A stretch of DNA of 64,000 nt from Bacillus sp. FSL H8-0547 (GCA_038002745.1 JBBODD010000001.1:558001-622000); one strand, 5' to 3'; positions 27,844-37,327 are shown, counted from the first letter of the stretch. Notes: a model not told the origin generated them from the letters alone. Made by a program: numbers and translations.

Positions 27844-29163
27844 TCAGCCTTTTACAGAAGAGCCAAGCGCTCCCTCTTTCAGCTGCCTTGCAAAAATAAA
27901 GGTGAAGATAATAATCGGAATAACAGAAGCAACCGAAATGCCCATCAGGAAATTCTGTTTGATTGCCTGGGATTCGCTCATGTTGAAGATCGCCACATTC
28001 AAGGTCCAGAGTGAAGCCTGCTTTGTTGAAATAAAATACCAGAAGAAATCGGACCAGCCTGCAATAAACGCCTGAATGGCAATAAGCGAAATGATTGGTT
28101 TTGAGATCGGCATGCAGATTTTTGTAAAGATATAGAATTCTCCTGCCCCGTCCATTCTTGCCGCCTCAAACAGGCTGTGCGGGATTCTCTGGAAAAAGGC
28201 CTTGTACAGGAGAATATAAAACGGTGACGGTACGAGCCACGGAACAAGCATCGCCCAATAGTTGTCATACATCCCCGCATTTTTCATGAGAATGAGCTGG
28301 GGCACCATAATACTGACGAACGGAATCATCATCGTGATCAGGAAAAACATCGTCACGGCGTCTGATGTTCTTTTCTTCAGGAGTCTCGCAAGCGGGTAGG
28401 CTGTCAGTGCCGGCAGGAATACCTGGCACAAAATCGCCCATACCGTTGTCAGAAACGTATTGAAAGCGAAGGCGAGCAGTCCGTATTTCGCGACGGCTTC
28501 TGAATCACTGAACATGTATTTAGGCAGCGCAAAGTAGTAGGCATATTTTTCAATGACCTGCATCCATGAATACGTAACATGCACATTTGCAAGCTCGCCT
28601 TTCAGCGGATATTTCTCTTTAAAGTTTTCACTCACCGCCTGGACCAGAGCGGATTCATTTTCACTTTTCTTGACGTTTTCGCTCTGTATTCCGGCGGGAT
28701 CAAATTCGTAGCCCATATTCTCCATGAACTGCTTGTAGCGGTCTTTTCCAAGAAGAACTTTTGGCGTCGGGTTTGTTCGTTTGTAAACGCCATAATCATT
28801 TTCAAGTGCTAACTTTGACGTATGGGCCTCGGAAAGGAAGATGACTTTACCATCCATTTTCCCGATAAAATCAATCTCTGTAATTCCTTCTTTTCTCTGT
28901 TCGATAAAGGTTGAGAAAATTGCCAGAGTCGCATCCTGAAGAATGGCATCTTCTAAATTGCCTTCATTTTTAAGAGAAGCAAGGTCCACTTCCAGCACAA
29001 CATTTTTCCCCTTCTCGGGTAGGAACTGCGGCTTTGGTTTATAGATTGAAAATTCATCCTGCAGTGAAATGCTGAGCGCATAAAACAATGGAAAAAGAAG
29101 AGCCGCTATCATGATGACCGTTGCACTTACCGTCGCATAATGTGTCCATTTTCGCTTTTTCAT
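27844..29163 (-). CDS. Sugar ABC transporter permease with large extracellular insert
   Basis: This is the MalG-like inner permease. The C-terminal part (about 210-439) has the standard helices and the EAA loop (EAARMDGAGEFYIFTKICMPISKP) that docks the ATPase. Between the first helix (about 14-32) and the second lies an unusual hydrophilic insert of about 170 residues (about 40-210), making the protein 439 aa instead of the usual 275-300. The insert should face outside the cell and may contact the binding lipoprotein (inference). It starts 12 bp after the first permease gene with AGGAGG. No ATPase gene is nearby; a shared MsmX-type ATPase is likely. Confidence 0.9.
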   Translation of the reverse strand: MKKRKWTHYATVSATVIMIAALLFPLFYALSISLQDEFSIYKPKPQFLPEKGKNVVLEVDLASLKNEGNLEDAILQDATLAIFSTFIEQRKEGITEIDFIGKMDGKVIFLSEAHTSKLALENDYGVYKRTNPTPKVLLGKDRYKQFMENMGYEFDPAGIQSENVKKSENESALVQAVSENFKEKYPLKGELANVHVTYSWMQVIEKYAYYFALPKYMFSDSEAVAKYGLLAFAFNTFLTTVWAILCQVFLPALTAYPLARLLKKRTSDAVTMFFLITMMIPFVSIMVPQLILMKNAGMYDNYWAMLVPWLVPSPFYILLYKAFFQRIPHSLFEAARMDGAGEFYIFTKICMPISKPIISLIAIQAFIAGWSDFFWYFISTKQASLWTLNVAIFNMSESQAIKQNFLMGISVASVIPIIIFTFIFARQLKEGALGSSVKG

Positions 29164-29175
29164 TTGGCCCTCCTT

Positions 29176-30174
29176 TTAGTCTGCATCCGTTTTGCTGACT
29201 TTCAGCTGAATGAGTGTAATGATGGCAATGATGAGAAGCAAGACAGTTGATAATGCGCTGCCCTGTCCGTACTGGAATTGTTCATTGAACAGCTTGTAAA
29301 TGTTCAGACCAAGTGAGTTCGATGCCCCTGCAGGGCCGCCGTTTGTAAACTGGAAAATGACATCCATTATCTGAAATGTTCCGATGACAGTCATAATCAG
29401 CTGAACAAGTATGATAAATTTAATATTTGGCAGAATGATATATCTGACTTTTTTCCATCCTGAACAGCCATCAAGCTCTGCTGCTTCATAAATATCTTTC
29501 GGGACTCCAAGAATAGCCGCATAATAGAGAAGCACGGATAACCCGCCGCCAAGTATTCCCGGAATCACGATGCACAGTTTGACAAGTTCAGGGTCGCTTA
29601 GCCACGCCTGGTTTTCAAGCCCGAACAAGCCGAATATGTAGTTTGCCACGCCATATTCCGGATTCCAGATCCATCTCCAGATGACAATAATGACTGTGCC
29701 CGGAATAACCGCTGGAAGGATGTATAACGTAGAAAACCAGTTTTTCAGTTTTTTGCTTCTGATCTCATTTAGTATGACTGCCTGAATGATTGGAACCGGG
29801 AAACATAACAGCAGGGTCAGTCCGAGATAGACTAGTGTATTTCCGAACGTTATGCCGAAATCCGGAGCCGTAAAGAGATTGATATAGTTCTGCAGGCCGA
29901 CAAATTCCCCCGGCATGTCCTGCACGGTGACATTAAAGAAAGACCATGTGACGCTCGTGCCGATCGTGACGTATTTAAGCAACAGGGTTGCTAAAATACC
30001 AGGCAGCAGAAAGAGCCATGGAACCAGCCGCTTATTTGTGATGAATTCTCTTTTGTTTCGCTTCTTTGCCGCTAGCAGACTCTTGTTCAGTTGAAGCGGC
30101 TGCTCAGGTGCAGTTGGCACCATTTCTGTATTGGACAAAGCGTGCAAATTTCCCCCGTCTCTTGTTTTTGACAA
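29176..30174 (-). CDS. Sugar ABC transporter permease (MalF-like)
   Basis: The 332-aa protein has six helices and the EAA loop (EAAELDGCSGWKKVRYIILPNIK). The N-terminal 45 residues are cytoplasmic and precede the first helix (WLFLLPGILATLLL). The start is uncertain: TTG 30174 has GGGGTG upstream, but other TTG codons follow. The promoter at 30230-30258 carries a CcpA cre site and a box shared with the binding-protein promoter. It heads the operon permease, permease, oxidoreductase. Confidence 0.85.
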   Translation of the reverse strand: MSKTRDGGNLHALSNTEMVPTAPEQPLQLNKSLLAAKKRNKREFITNKRLVPWLFLLPGILATLLLKYVTIGTSVTWSFFNVTVQDMPGEFVGLQNYINLFTAPDFGITFGNTLVYLGLTLLLCFPVPIIQAVILNEIRSKKLKNWFSTLYILPAVIPGTVIIVIWRWIWNPEYGVANYIFGLFGLENQAWLSDPELVKLCIVIPGILGGGLSVLLYYAAILGVPKDIYEAAELDGCSGWKKVRYIILPNIKFIILVQLIMTVIGTFQIMDVIFQFTNGGPAGASNSLGLNIYKLFNEQFQYGQGSALSTVLLLIIAIITLIQLKVSKTDAD

Positions 30175-30229
30175 GCCCCCACCCCGTTTCTTTAGTTCAG
30201 CTACTGTGAGTTAATTCTCTGATAACTCT

Positions 30230-30294
30230 AGTATAGGAGTAAAAGAAAACGCTTACAATGACACCATTTTAAGATTTGGTGCTCATTTTAAAGG
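30230..30294 (-). promoter_or_regulatory. Permease-operon promoter with cre site and activator-like box
   Basis: Minus strand -35 TTGTAA (30258-30253), 17-bp spacer, -10 TATACT (30235-30230). TTGTAAGCGTTTTCT (30258-30244) fits the cre consensus WTGNAANCGNWNNCW at every fixed position and covers the -35. Upstream (30259-30294) lies a box, read on the plus strand as AAGATTTGGTGCTCATTTT, shared with the promoter at 31739. It is a likely target of the YesN-type regulator encoded nearby. Confidence 0.8.
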
Positions 30295-30314
30295 TATACA
30301 AATCAGCAAAAAAA

Positions 30315-30346
30315 ACGAAACAGCCGGACCTGATCGGCCCGGCTGT
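30315..30346 (-). terminator. Terminator after the binding-protein gene
   Basis: CAGCCGG (30321-30327) and CCGGCTG (30339-30345), with a GACC/GGCC-type inner pairing, precede a T-rich tract on the minus strand. It separates the binding-protein transcript from the permease promoter. Confidence 0.8.
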
Positions 30347-30350
30347 GCTT

Positions 30351-31703
30351 TTACTTAATGGTTTTGTTGTACTCTGGTATTGCCTGTTTATTGGCTTCTT
30401 TTTCAGCTTCTGCAAACACTTTCTCGATGTCGAGATCTGTATCTACAAACATTTTCTGCACGGCCTGGTCAATAAACTGCGATACAACCGATGAGCCGTA
30501 GCATGATAACTTTCCGTTTGCTGACGAGTTTTCCATCGCCTGCAGAATATCCGGAGCTGTATCTGCAAAATACTTATCTGTATCAATATCTGTACGAGGA
30601 AGGGTATTCGTTAAGCTGAAGCCCTGATCCTGGAAGTATTCAATCTTTCCTTCATAGAACTTTTTGCTTGAAGCAAGTTCATAATACTTTGTCAAAGCGT
30701 CAATTTTTTCCTCAGGCACTTTTGAATGAATAACATAAGCTGAGCCGCCTACCTGTGTAGGGTTTACTCCCGCCGGTCCTTCCGGAATAGGAAGAACGCC
30801 GAAATCATCAGGGTTCATGCCAAGCTGCACAAACTTCTTCACATCATCAATGCCGTGATAAATGATTGACGCTTTGCCGGAAGCAAAGTCCTGCTGAAGC
30901 TGATCAAGCTTGCTTGACATATCAGTCTGAATCGATTTGCTCTCTTTCAAATCACGGTAAAACTGTGCTGCTTTGATAACGGCAGGATCTGTAAACGTTG
31001 GAATCAGCTCGCCGTCAGGACCTGCTTTCGTCAAATCCCCGCCGGCTCCCCATACAAACATATTAAACCACCAGTCAGCCCATTGGCCCCAGTTTAAAGC
31101 AAACCCGTACTGCCCGTCTTCAGGTTTTGTCAATTTTTCAGACGTTTTCATCAAATCTTCCCATGTCCAGGATTCAGGAGGAGTGATGCCTGCAGCTTCA
31201 AAGTTTTTCTTATTGTAGAAAAAGCCCATCGCATATTCTCCTGCAGGAAGTGCATAACGGCTGCCGTTCAGCTTGAATTTCTCCACCATGTCCTTGTTGA
31301 TGTTTTTGTAGTCGTCCCAGCCGTCAAAAAACTCATCCATTGGACGAAGCGCACCTGCATAAGCAAACTTTTCAATCTCTCCGTATGCAAGAATCAATAC
31401 GTCTGGAGCCGTCCCGGACATCATGGCCGCCATCAGCTCGCCGCCTTCGCCCTCAGGCATTGTGACCAGTTTAATCGGATGCTCCGGATAAAGCTCATTG
31501 TACTCATCGACAACGGACTGCTCGTACTCGTCAAGACCATCTGGACCTACCCAGTATGTAAGCTCAAATCCCCCGTTTTTACCGCTGCTTTTTTTGCTGT
31601 CTGCTGATCCTGACGTTCCATTAGAACAGCCGGCGAGGCCAGCTGCAAGCAATAGTACAGCGGCCAAAATCATGATGATCCCCTTTTTCTTCAATACGTT
31701 CAT
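30351..31703 (-). CDS. Extracellular sugar-binding lipoprotein
   Basis: The 450-aa product has a lipoprotein signal (lipobox LAGC) followed by a Ser/Gly-rich linker and a family 1 solute-binding domain (GFELTYWVGPDGLDEYEQSVVDEYNELYP). Bound to the membrane, it delivers an oligosaccharide to the two permeases. ATG 31703 follows GGGGTG; the GTG at 31715 overlaps that site. It has its own promoter and terminator, which allows higher expression than the permeases, a common pattern. The linked GH2 enzyme suggests a beta-galactoside ligand (inference). Confidence 0.9.
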   Translation of the reverse strand: MNVLKKKGIIMILAAVLLLAAGLAGCSNGTSGSADSKKSSGKNGGFELTYWVGPDGLDEYEQSVVDEYNELYPEHPIKLVTMPEGEGGELMAAMMSGTAPDVLILAYGEIEKFAYAGALRPMDEFFDGWDDYKNINKDMVEKFKLNGSRYALPAGEYAMGFFYNKKNFEAAGITPPESWTWEDLMKTSEKLTKPEDGQYGFALNWGQWADWWFNMFVWGAGGDLTKAGPDGELIPTFTDPAVIKAAQFYRDLKESKSIQTDMSSKLDQLQQDFASGKASIIYHGIDDVKKFVQLGMNPDDFGVLPIPEGPAGVNPTQVGGSAYVIHSKVPEEKIDALTKYYELASSKKFYEGKIEYFQDQGFSLTNTLPRTDIDTDKYFADTAPDILQAMENSSANGKLSCYGSSVVSQFIDQAVQKMFVDTDLDIEKVFAEAEKEANKQAIPEYNKTIK

Positions 31704-31738
31704 CCCCCATTCCACCCCTTATAAACGTTGATACTCCA

Positions 31739-31803
31739 ATTATAAGAAGGTGAGAAAGCGCTTACAATGGCACAAAATTAAGATTTGGTCCTCATTTTTA
31801 ACG
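31739..31803 (-). promoter_or_regulatory. Binding-protein promoter with cre site and activator-like box
   Basis: Minus strand -35 TTGTAA (31767-31762), 17-bp spacer, consensus -10 TATAAT (31744-31739). TTGTAAGCGCTTTCT (31767-31753) matches the cre consensus fully and overlaps the -35. The upstream box (31768-31803), plus strand AAGATTTGGTCCTCATTTT, is nearly the same as at 30259-30294, at identical distance from the -35. Confidence 0.85.
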
Positions 31804-31823
31804 TTGTTCATCTGCGGACATTT

Positions 31824-33365
31824 TCAGGAGAGGCTGTTCCTGTATTCCTTAGGCGTCATTCCTGTAAACAGTTTAAACACCTTTGAAAAGTGCTTTGAAC
31901 TTTCATAGCCTACTAAACTGCTGACATCGTATATCCTGAGCGACAAATCTTTTAAGAGAATTTTCGCCTTTTCCATTCTTACTTTAGAGATGTAGTGCAG
32001 GATGTTTTCACCTGTTTTATCTTTAAACAAAGCACTTAAATACGCAGGATGAACATAGACAACCTCTGCGAGCCTCTGCAGGCTGAGTTCATCCCCGAAA
32101 TGGTCATGAATGTATTTTTTCACATGATGGATGATGGCATGAGACGAATCATTTTGTGAGCGCTGCAGAGACTGATGAAGCTTTTTGATAAAGGATTCAA
32201 GGTACTCCATCACCTCTCCTGCCGTCTGTTTCTTTAAAACGGTATACATAAATTCCCGTTCCATTTCACCGGTAATTGAATCAATGTGAGACCTGCTTTC
32301 AAGAAACTCTCTGACAAGTCTTAACAGCTCCATGCTGATATCGTAAAAAATACTCCTGTCTTCGCTGTTAATTCTGGCGTTTTCTTCAATCATGCCCCTG
32401 ACATACTCCTGAAGGTCACTGAATTCCCCGTGATTTAAAAAGGCAATGATCTTTTCCTTTGCTTCTTCAGGCATATAGATATTCATCTTTTGCTTCTCCA
32501 TTGCCTCATAATCTATGAATTTTTCATCTTCAAGATAGTACCTGTAGGTGATGGCTTCTCCTGCCTCTCTATAAGATTGAGCAATCTTTTCAAGAGAGTC
32601 ATAGCTTTTTCCTATTCCGGCGGAGACTGTCACGCCGAAGTTCTTATCAAGCTCCTCCAAATGACCAGCAAGCTTTTGGATAATACGGTCTTTGGAGTCT
32701 GAAGAGGCGAATATGGCAAGTTCAGACAGTCTGTTATTGAAAAGATAACAATAAGGGTGCGCTGAAATCATTTTCTGCAGGGAAGCTTCTATTTCTTCTT
32801 TGGAAAGAGAAATGGAATGCAGGTTAGTGATGTAGAGTCTGATGACAGTAAATGACTTCCCTCCGAATAACAGGGACATTTCATCCAGTTTTGAATGCGT
32901 CAGATCATAATGATTGGAAACAAGCTGATTCAGCAGCTGGCTGATCCGTGCGTTCCGGTAAAGCTTATGATTAATCATGTTCATCTTTTCTTTCGTGACA
33001 ACATCTCTTAGTTTTTCAAAGGTTTCCTGCAGTTCATCAAATTGAACCGGTTTTGTCAGATAATCAAAAACTCCGAGTTTAAACGCTTCTTTCGCATAAT
33101 TAAATTCTCCGTGTCCGCTCAGCAGCACAAATTTTAGCTGTTCATTCTGTTTTGCCGATTCCCGGACAAGATCAATTCCGTTTTTTTCATCCATGACGAT
33201 GTCAGTCAGCACCACATCTGCTTCATTTGATTCAAGAAAATGAAGCGCATCTTCAGCAGAAGCAAGCGTCTGAACCGCTTCAAACCCCATGCTTTTCCAG
33301 TCAACGAATTCTCTTAAGCCATCCCTCACAATTTTGTCATCATCGACAATGACTACTTTCAGCAT
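31824..33365 (-). CDS. YesN-type response regulator (AraC output)
   Basis: The 513-aa protein has a receiver domain (1-120) with phospho-acceptor Asp55 (LTDIV) and the KPV lysine. A long helical linker with a degenerate GGDEF-like region follows (FGVTVSAGIGKSYDSLEKI). The C-terminus is an AraC DNA-binding domain (about 410-513; LQRLAEVVYVHPAYLSALFK, ending GMTPKEYR). It pairs with the adjacent YesM-like kinase, 16 bp upstream, and should activate the sugar-uptake promoters at 30230 and 31739. GAGGAGG precedes the ATG. No clear terminator separates it from the binding-protein promoter. Confidence 0.9.
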   Translation of the reverse strand: MLKVVIVDDDKIVRDGLREFVDWKSMGFEAVQTLASAEDALHFLESNEADVVLTDIVMDEKNGIDLVRESAKQNEQLKFVLLSGHGEFNYAKEAFKLGVFDYLTKPVQFDELQETFEKLRDVVTKEKMNMINHKLYRNARISQLLNQLVSNHYDLTHSKLDEMSLLFGGKSFTVIRLYITNLHSISLSKEEIEASLQKMISAHPYCYLFNNRLSELAIFASSDSKDRIIQKLAGHLEELDKNFGVTVSAGIGKSYDSLEKIAQSYREAGEAITYRYYLEDEKFIDYEAMEKQKMNIYMPEEAKEKIIAFLNHGEFSDLQEYVRGMIEENARINSEDRSIFYDISMELLRLVREFLESRSHIDSITGEMEREFMYTVLKKQTAGEVMEYLESFIKKLHQSLQRSQNDSSHAIIHHVKKYIHDHFGDELSLQRLAEVVYVHPAYLSALFKDKTGENILHYISKVRMEKAKILLKDLSLRIYDVSSLVGYESSKHFSKVFKLFTGMTPKEYRNSLS

Positions 33366-33381
33366 GCGTCTTCCTCCTCTT

Positions 33382-35241
33382 TCAGTTGTTCTTAATAATG
33401 GGCAGCATGATTGAAACTTTTAGTTTTTCGTCATTTGATAAGCTGACTTTAATGCCGTATTCCTCTCCGAAAAGCAGACGTATTCGGTCATGAATGTTTA
33501 CAAGGCCGATGCTCCCTTTTTCATGTTCCGGTTTCATGAGCTTATTTTGAATATGCTCTGCTCTTTCTCGTGTGATTGATTTGCCGTTGTTACTGAACTC
33601 AATATAGAGAGCACCCTTCTCTTCTCTCATTATCAGATTGATTATTCCATTCTCGGATTGATGGATTTTCCCATGAATGACAGCGTTCTCAACTATCGGC
33701 TGAAAAATAAATTTCGGGATGTGCCAGTTTGCAACTTCCTCCGGCTCCATTTTTTTCTGAAGCGAGATTTCAGTATCATGCAGCAGAGAAAGAATGCCGA
33801 TATACTGCTCAATGTGCGCAAGCTCTTCATGGACGTTTACCAGGCCTTCCTCTATTGAAATGTTATATCTGAGAAGCTTGGCAAACCCGCCGATTGTACT
33901 GCTTACAGGACCTGCTCCATTTTCCAGGCGCATTGTTTTCCATCTGATAATATCAAGCGTGTTGTAGATAAAATGAGGATTTATCTGCATCTGGAGTGCT
34001 TTAAGCTCTGCTTCCTTTCTTTTCATTTTTTCGCTGTGATGGAGCTTTTCGATTTCCAGTTCTTTTTGTACAGCCCTGTTCACTTGCTTGACCATAGTGA
34101 GAAATTGTCTTCCTGCACTTCCGATTTCATCCTGATACGGGTCATCGTACACCGTCACCACATTGTGCTCACCAAAGCTTTTCATGGATTGGACCAGTTT
34201 TTTCAGAGGATTGTAAATGGTGGAGGTGACAAAAATACAAATGCCGGCTGACAGGACCAGGGCTATCGTAGTAAGCAGGAGAATGCGGTTTCTGATTGTA
34301 TGGGCATCCGCCATTAAGTCGTCAACGTTCAACAGGCTGATCACCTTCCAGTCCCTTACACCGAGCTGGTCATAAACAGCAATCCTGTTACCCTTCTCAA
34401 GGGAAAATTCAGCAACCCCGACATCTTCTGAGTAAATGCGTTTCCAAATCTCTTCCGGATAATAGAGGAATGAATAATGATTGCTTAACGATGAAATAAT
34501 GCCTTTCTGATCCGCAATGTACAAATCCTGATTAAACTGCTTTTTAAAATCCATCGATCCTGTTAAAAATGAGATGTCCACATTTAAAATCAGCAGACCA
34601 AGATATTCTTTTGAATCGGAAAGAACAGGGGTGGTTATGGTGAGATAGTTTCCAAGAGAAATGTTTTTGCCCGTATAATAAACGCCGGTTTCCCTTATCG
34701 TATTATGAAAGGCCGGCTGATAGGGGATGGACGTTCCCCTTTTGTATACTTGTGATTCTGCAAATTGTGCGTCATCAGCAAGACGCGCCCCTCTTTCCTC
34801 TCCCTCTATCGAGCGCTGAACATATTCATTCTCCTTCGTAACAATTTGCGCATTTTTCACATAAGGATTGGAAAAAAAAGAATACAGTTTATCATTGATT
34901 TCAGCTTCTTTTTCCCGAAATTCTTCCGATTCCGGCTCCAGTGCTTCAGCTGCCTTTAAGGCGGCAGAAGTCTCCTGAGCAAACTCGGCTGCATCTGACA
35001 TGTATGAATCAAGTTCTTTATTGATCAGCCTTTTAACGGCTTCAACATTCTGCGAAACATAATTGATATTTGTTTCATAGATCCTGTCTTCGACAACATC
35101 ATAAACAACCGTAATAATCACCGTGCTGAAAATGATAATGACGAGAAAAAAAGCCAGTAATAGCCTGTGAAAAATGGAAAGGCTGCGAACCTTTCCCGTT
35201 AGTGTGTTTGTCCGATTTTGAGGATTATTGATAGTCTTCAT
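33382..35241 (-). CDS. YesM-type sensor histidine kinase
   Basis: The 619-aa kinase has two membrane helices (about 28-50 and 307-328) around a dCache-like extracellular sensor. A HAMP domain follows, then a LytS/YesM-type kinase domain with the phosphorylated histidine in QINPHFIYNTLD and an ATPase part (NAVIHGKIHQ, GSIGLVNIHDRI). It likely senses an extracellular sugar or the loaded binding protein and phosphorylates the YesN-like regulator. No good ribosome binding site precedes ATG 35241, so expression may be low or the start may differ slightly. Confidence 0.9.
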   Translation of the reverse strand: MKTINNPQNRTNTLTGKVRSLSIFHRLLLAFFLVIIIFSTVIITVVYDVVEDRIYETNINYVSQNVEAVKRLINKELDSYMSDAAEFAQETSAALKAAEALEPESEEFREKEAEINDKLYSFFSNPYVKNAQIVTKENEYVQRSIEGEERGARLADDAQFAESQVYKRGTSIPYQPAFHNTIRETGVYYTGKNISLGNYLTITTPVLSDSKEYLGLLILNVDISFLTGSMDFKKQFNQDLYIADQKGIISSLSNHYSFLYYPEEIWKRIYSEDVGVAEFSLEKGNRIAVYDQLGVRDWKVISLLNVDDLMADAHTIRNRILLLTTIALVLSAGICIFVTSTIYNPLKKLVQSMKSFGEHNVVTVYDDPYQDEIGSAGRQFLTMVKQVNRAVQKELEIEKLHHSEKMKRKEAELKALQMQINPHFIYNTLDIIRWKTMRLENGAGPVSSTIGGFAKLLRYNISIEEGLVNVHEELAHIEQYIGILSLLHDTEISLQKKMEPEEVANWHIPKFIFQPIVENAVIHGKIHQSENGIINLIMREEKGALYIEFSNNGKSITRERAEHIQNKLMKPEHEKGSIGLVNIHDRIRLLFGEEYGIKVSLSNDEKLKVSIMLPIIKNN

Positions 35242-35300
35242 GATTTAATAGTACCAATTTTCCGAAAGAATGACAGATGAATTGATCCTATTTTCTGAAA

Positions 35301-35329
35301 AAAACCGCGCCTGATAGGCACGGTTTTAA
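35301..35329 (-). terminator. Terminator after a DinB gene
   Basis: AAAACCG (35301-35307) and CGGTTTT (35321-35327), with inner pairing GCC/GGC; T-rich on the minus strand. It lies just after the DinB gene stop. Confidence 0.75.
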
Positions 35330-35339
35330 AATAATCATA

Positions 35340-35879
35340 TTAAAGGGATTTAGGAACACTCTGGCCAATCAAGTATCTCTCAGCAAGAATCCTCCTGTGA
35401 TGAAGCTCATGACCTGCGATGATATAGGCGATGGCTCTTACAGAAACAGTTTGGCCGCAGGCAATGCCGGTTCGTTTCCAGTCTGAATCACCGAGTGTCT
35501 TAAACAGGAGAAGAGTGGCCTCTCTTACAACAAAAAGATTCTGCAGCAGATCATCCATGCTTACCTTGTTAAAATCAGCTTTTGCAACATACTCATTTTC
35601 ATCAAACCCCGGAAGCTCTGCAGCTTCCCCCCTTGCGATAGACAGCAGGCGGTACGCCATGATCCTCTCAGTATCCGTTATATGGCCGATGACTTCCTTG
35701 ATGCTCCATTTTCCCGGGGCATACTTGAAGGTTCCTTCTTCTTCGGATAAATCATTCAGCTGCTTTAACGTCTCTGAAATTTGGTGTTTCAGGTTATATT
35801 CAATATCACCTTCCGGAACAAGTCCGATATAGTCTGTATAGTAGACCGGAAATTCATTTTGCTCTGGGCGAGTGTTCAT
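35340..35879 (-). CDS. DinB/YfiT family protein
   Basis: The 179-aa protein is a DinB four-helix bundle with the expected metal histidines: one in the VIGHITD segment (about 65) and a pair in AGHELHHRRI (about 156-160). Known members bind Ni or Zn, and many act as thiol (bacillithiol) transferases; the reaction here is not predictable. ATG 35879 is favoured because AAAGG lies nine bases upstream; the ATG at 35888 is too close. It starts 21 bp after the restored end of the upstream GNAT gene, so the two are probably co-transcribed. Confidence 0.85.
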   Translation of the reverse strand: MNTRPEQNEFPVYYTDYIGLVPEGDIEYNLKHQISETLKQLNDLSEEEGTFKYAPGKWSIKEVIGHITDTERIMAYRLLSIARGEAAELPGFDENEYVAKADFNKVSMDDLLQNLFVVREATLLLFKTLGDSDWKRTGIACGQTVSVRAIAYIIAGHELHHRRILAERYLIGQSVPKSL

Positions 35880-35900
35880 CGTCTTCATCCTTTTCTTTTT

Positions 35901-36714
35901 CTAAAATTGCACCTGATAATAATCCTGGACATGAAACGCTTTGAATCCGCATGATTCATAGAGTCTCAGAGCATGTTCATTTTTAGCTTCCACTTCCAGA
36001 AAAAACAGGATAGCCTTCCCCTGTTTCTTTTAAGACAATTTTCTTCAGCGTGTCTCTCCCAATACCTTTTCCCTGATAGTCGGGCAGAACGGCAAAGCCA
36101 TAAATCCACGCTTCTCCTGAAGAATGCGAGACACGCAGTTTCCCAACAGATTTCCCCTTATATTCAATGATGATAAAATCCTGATTTGCTTCTCTTTTAA
36201 GAGAACGATTATAAGGTCCTGCTTCGTGTTCAAGGAATCCAAAACAGAGAACATCAAGCTGTGTCTCAAGGTTTAAATCTGCCGGATCAGAAGGCCTCAG
36301 ATTGACGAGATTTCCTTCTTCAAGCTGCGTTTCAGCCCATTTCATCTGGTATTCAGATATCGAATATGTGCAAGGCATTTTTTTCAGTATTTCCTTTGCA
36401 GCCCGGGATTCAGCCGGAGCGTTTAAGAGAATCTCTCTATATGTATCTTTGCATCGAGTGAGAGCCTGATTCAGCATGCGAGTAAAAATACCTCTTCTGC
36501 GGAAAGAAGGCTTCACCATCCCGCACAGCTCTGCTTTGCTGCCAAATCCATAAATTCCGAGGAAAGCGGCAAGAATGCCATTTTCATAGTGAAGAAGATG
36601 CTCATTCTCTCCGGTTTGCAGCATATCCCAGTTTAGCTTTAACTGAATGCCGTCAAGCTCCTCGCATTCTGACTGCAGCTCTTTTATTTCCTTTAATTGT
36701 TTCTCTGTAAGCAT
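35901..36714 (-). pseudogene. GNAT acetyltransferase, frameshifted at an A6 run
   Basis: The in-frame product from ATG 36714 (GGAGG six bases upstream) runs through the acetyl-CoA loop FAVLPDYQGKGIGRDTL and stops early at 35983. Dropping one base from the A6 run at 36000-36005 restores a normal GNAT C-terminus, LEVEAKNEHALRLYESCGF and then HVQDYYQVQF, with a stop at 35901. The intact form would be about 270 aa. The homopolymer position makes a sequencing error or slipped-strand variation about equally plausible. The gene would end 21 bp before a DinB gene on the same strand. Confidence 0.85.
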
Positions 36715-36841
36715 GTAAATCCTCCGGTGTATAAATATTTTCACTAAAAGTATTCTGTATCACCCCCGAAAATTCCTTTTTCATGAACAGGAAGGAAATA
36801 GAGAATAAACCTAGAATTGAAGAACGTGAGGAGGGATTAAC

Positions 36842-37327
36842 GTGGATCAGATTATGATTAAACATATGGAAACGGTAAGGGATATTACGCTGAATACCCT
36901 TGGAAAAATAAAAGAAGAGCGCGCAGATGTCATTCCGCAAGGCTTTAGCAACAATATCCGCTGGAATCTCGGCCACATTGCCTTTGTTCAGGAGAAAATC
37001 GTCTTCGGCATTTCAGGCGGAACACCTGAGCTTCCCGCCGAATACAAGGATTTGTTCAGTGCAGGAACATCTCCTGCCGACTGGGGAGAGCACGTTCCAC
37101 CCTTGAGTGAAATCAGGGCCGTTCTGCAGGACCAGACAAACCGCATTAAAGCATTCATCCCGGAGCACTATCATGAAGATCTAAAACAACCGTTCACGAA
37201 CAGTGCAGGCATTACGTTCTATACAGTAGGAGAAACCTTTTTGTTCAGCTTCTTCCACGAAGCCATGCACCTTGAAACGATTAAGCAGATCCATAAAGCG
37301 ATTAAAAGAGAAGAAGCATCCGTTTGA
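36842..37327 (+). CDS. DinB family protein
   Basis: The 161-aa protein is a DinB four-helix bundle with metal-binding histidines in WNLGHIAFV (about 44) and FFHEAMHLETI (about 140 and 144). Function is unknown beyond probable metal binding. The start is GTG 36842, preceded by GAGGAGGG. It is divergent from the broken GNAT gene. Downstream is repeat array C, with no ordinary terminator on this strand before the array begins. Confidence 0.8.
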   Translation: MDQIMIKHMETVRDITLNTLGKIKEERADVIPQGFSNNIRWNLGHIAFVQEKIVFGISGGTPELPAEYKDLFSAGTSPADWGEHVPPLSEIRAVLQDQTNRIKAFIPEHYHEDLKQPFTNSAGITFYTVGETFLFSFFHEAMHLETIKQIHKAIKREEASV

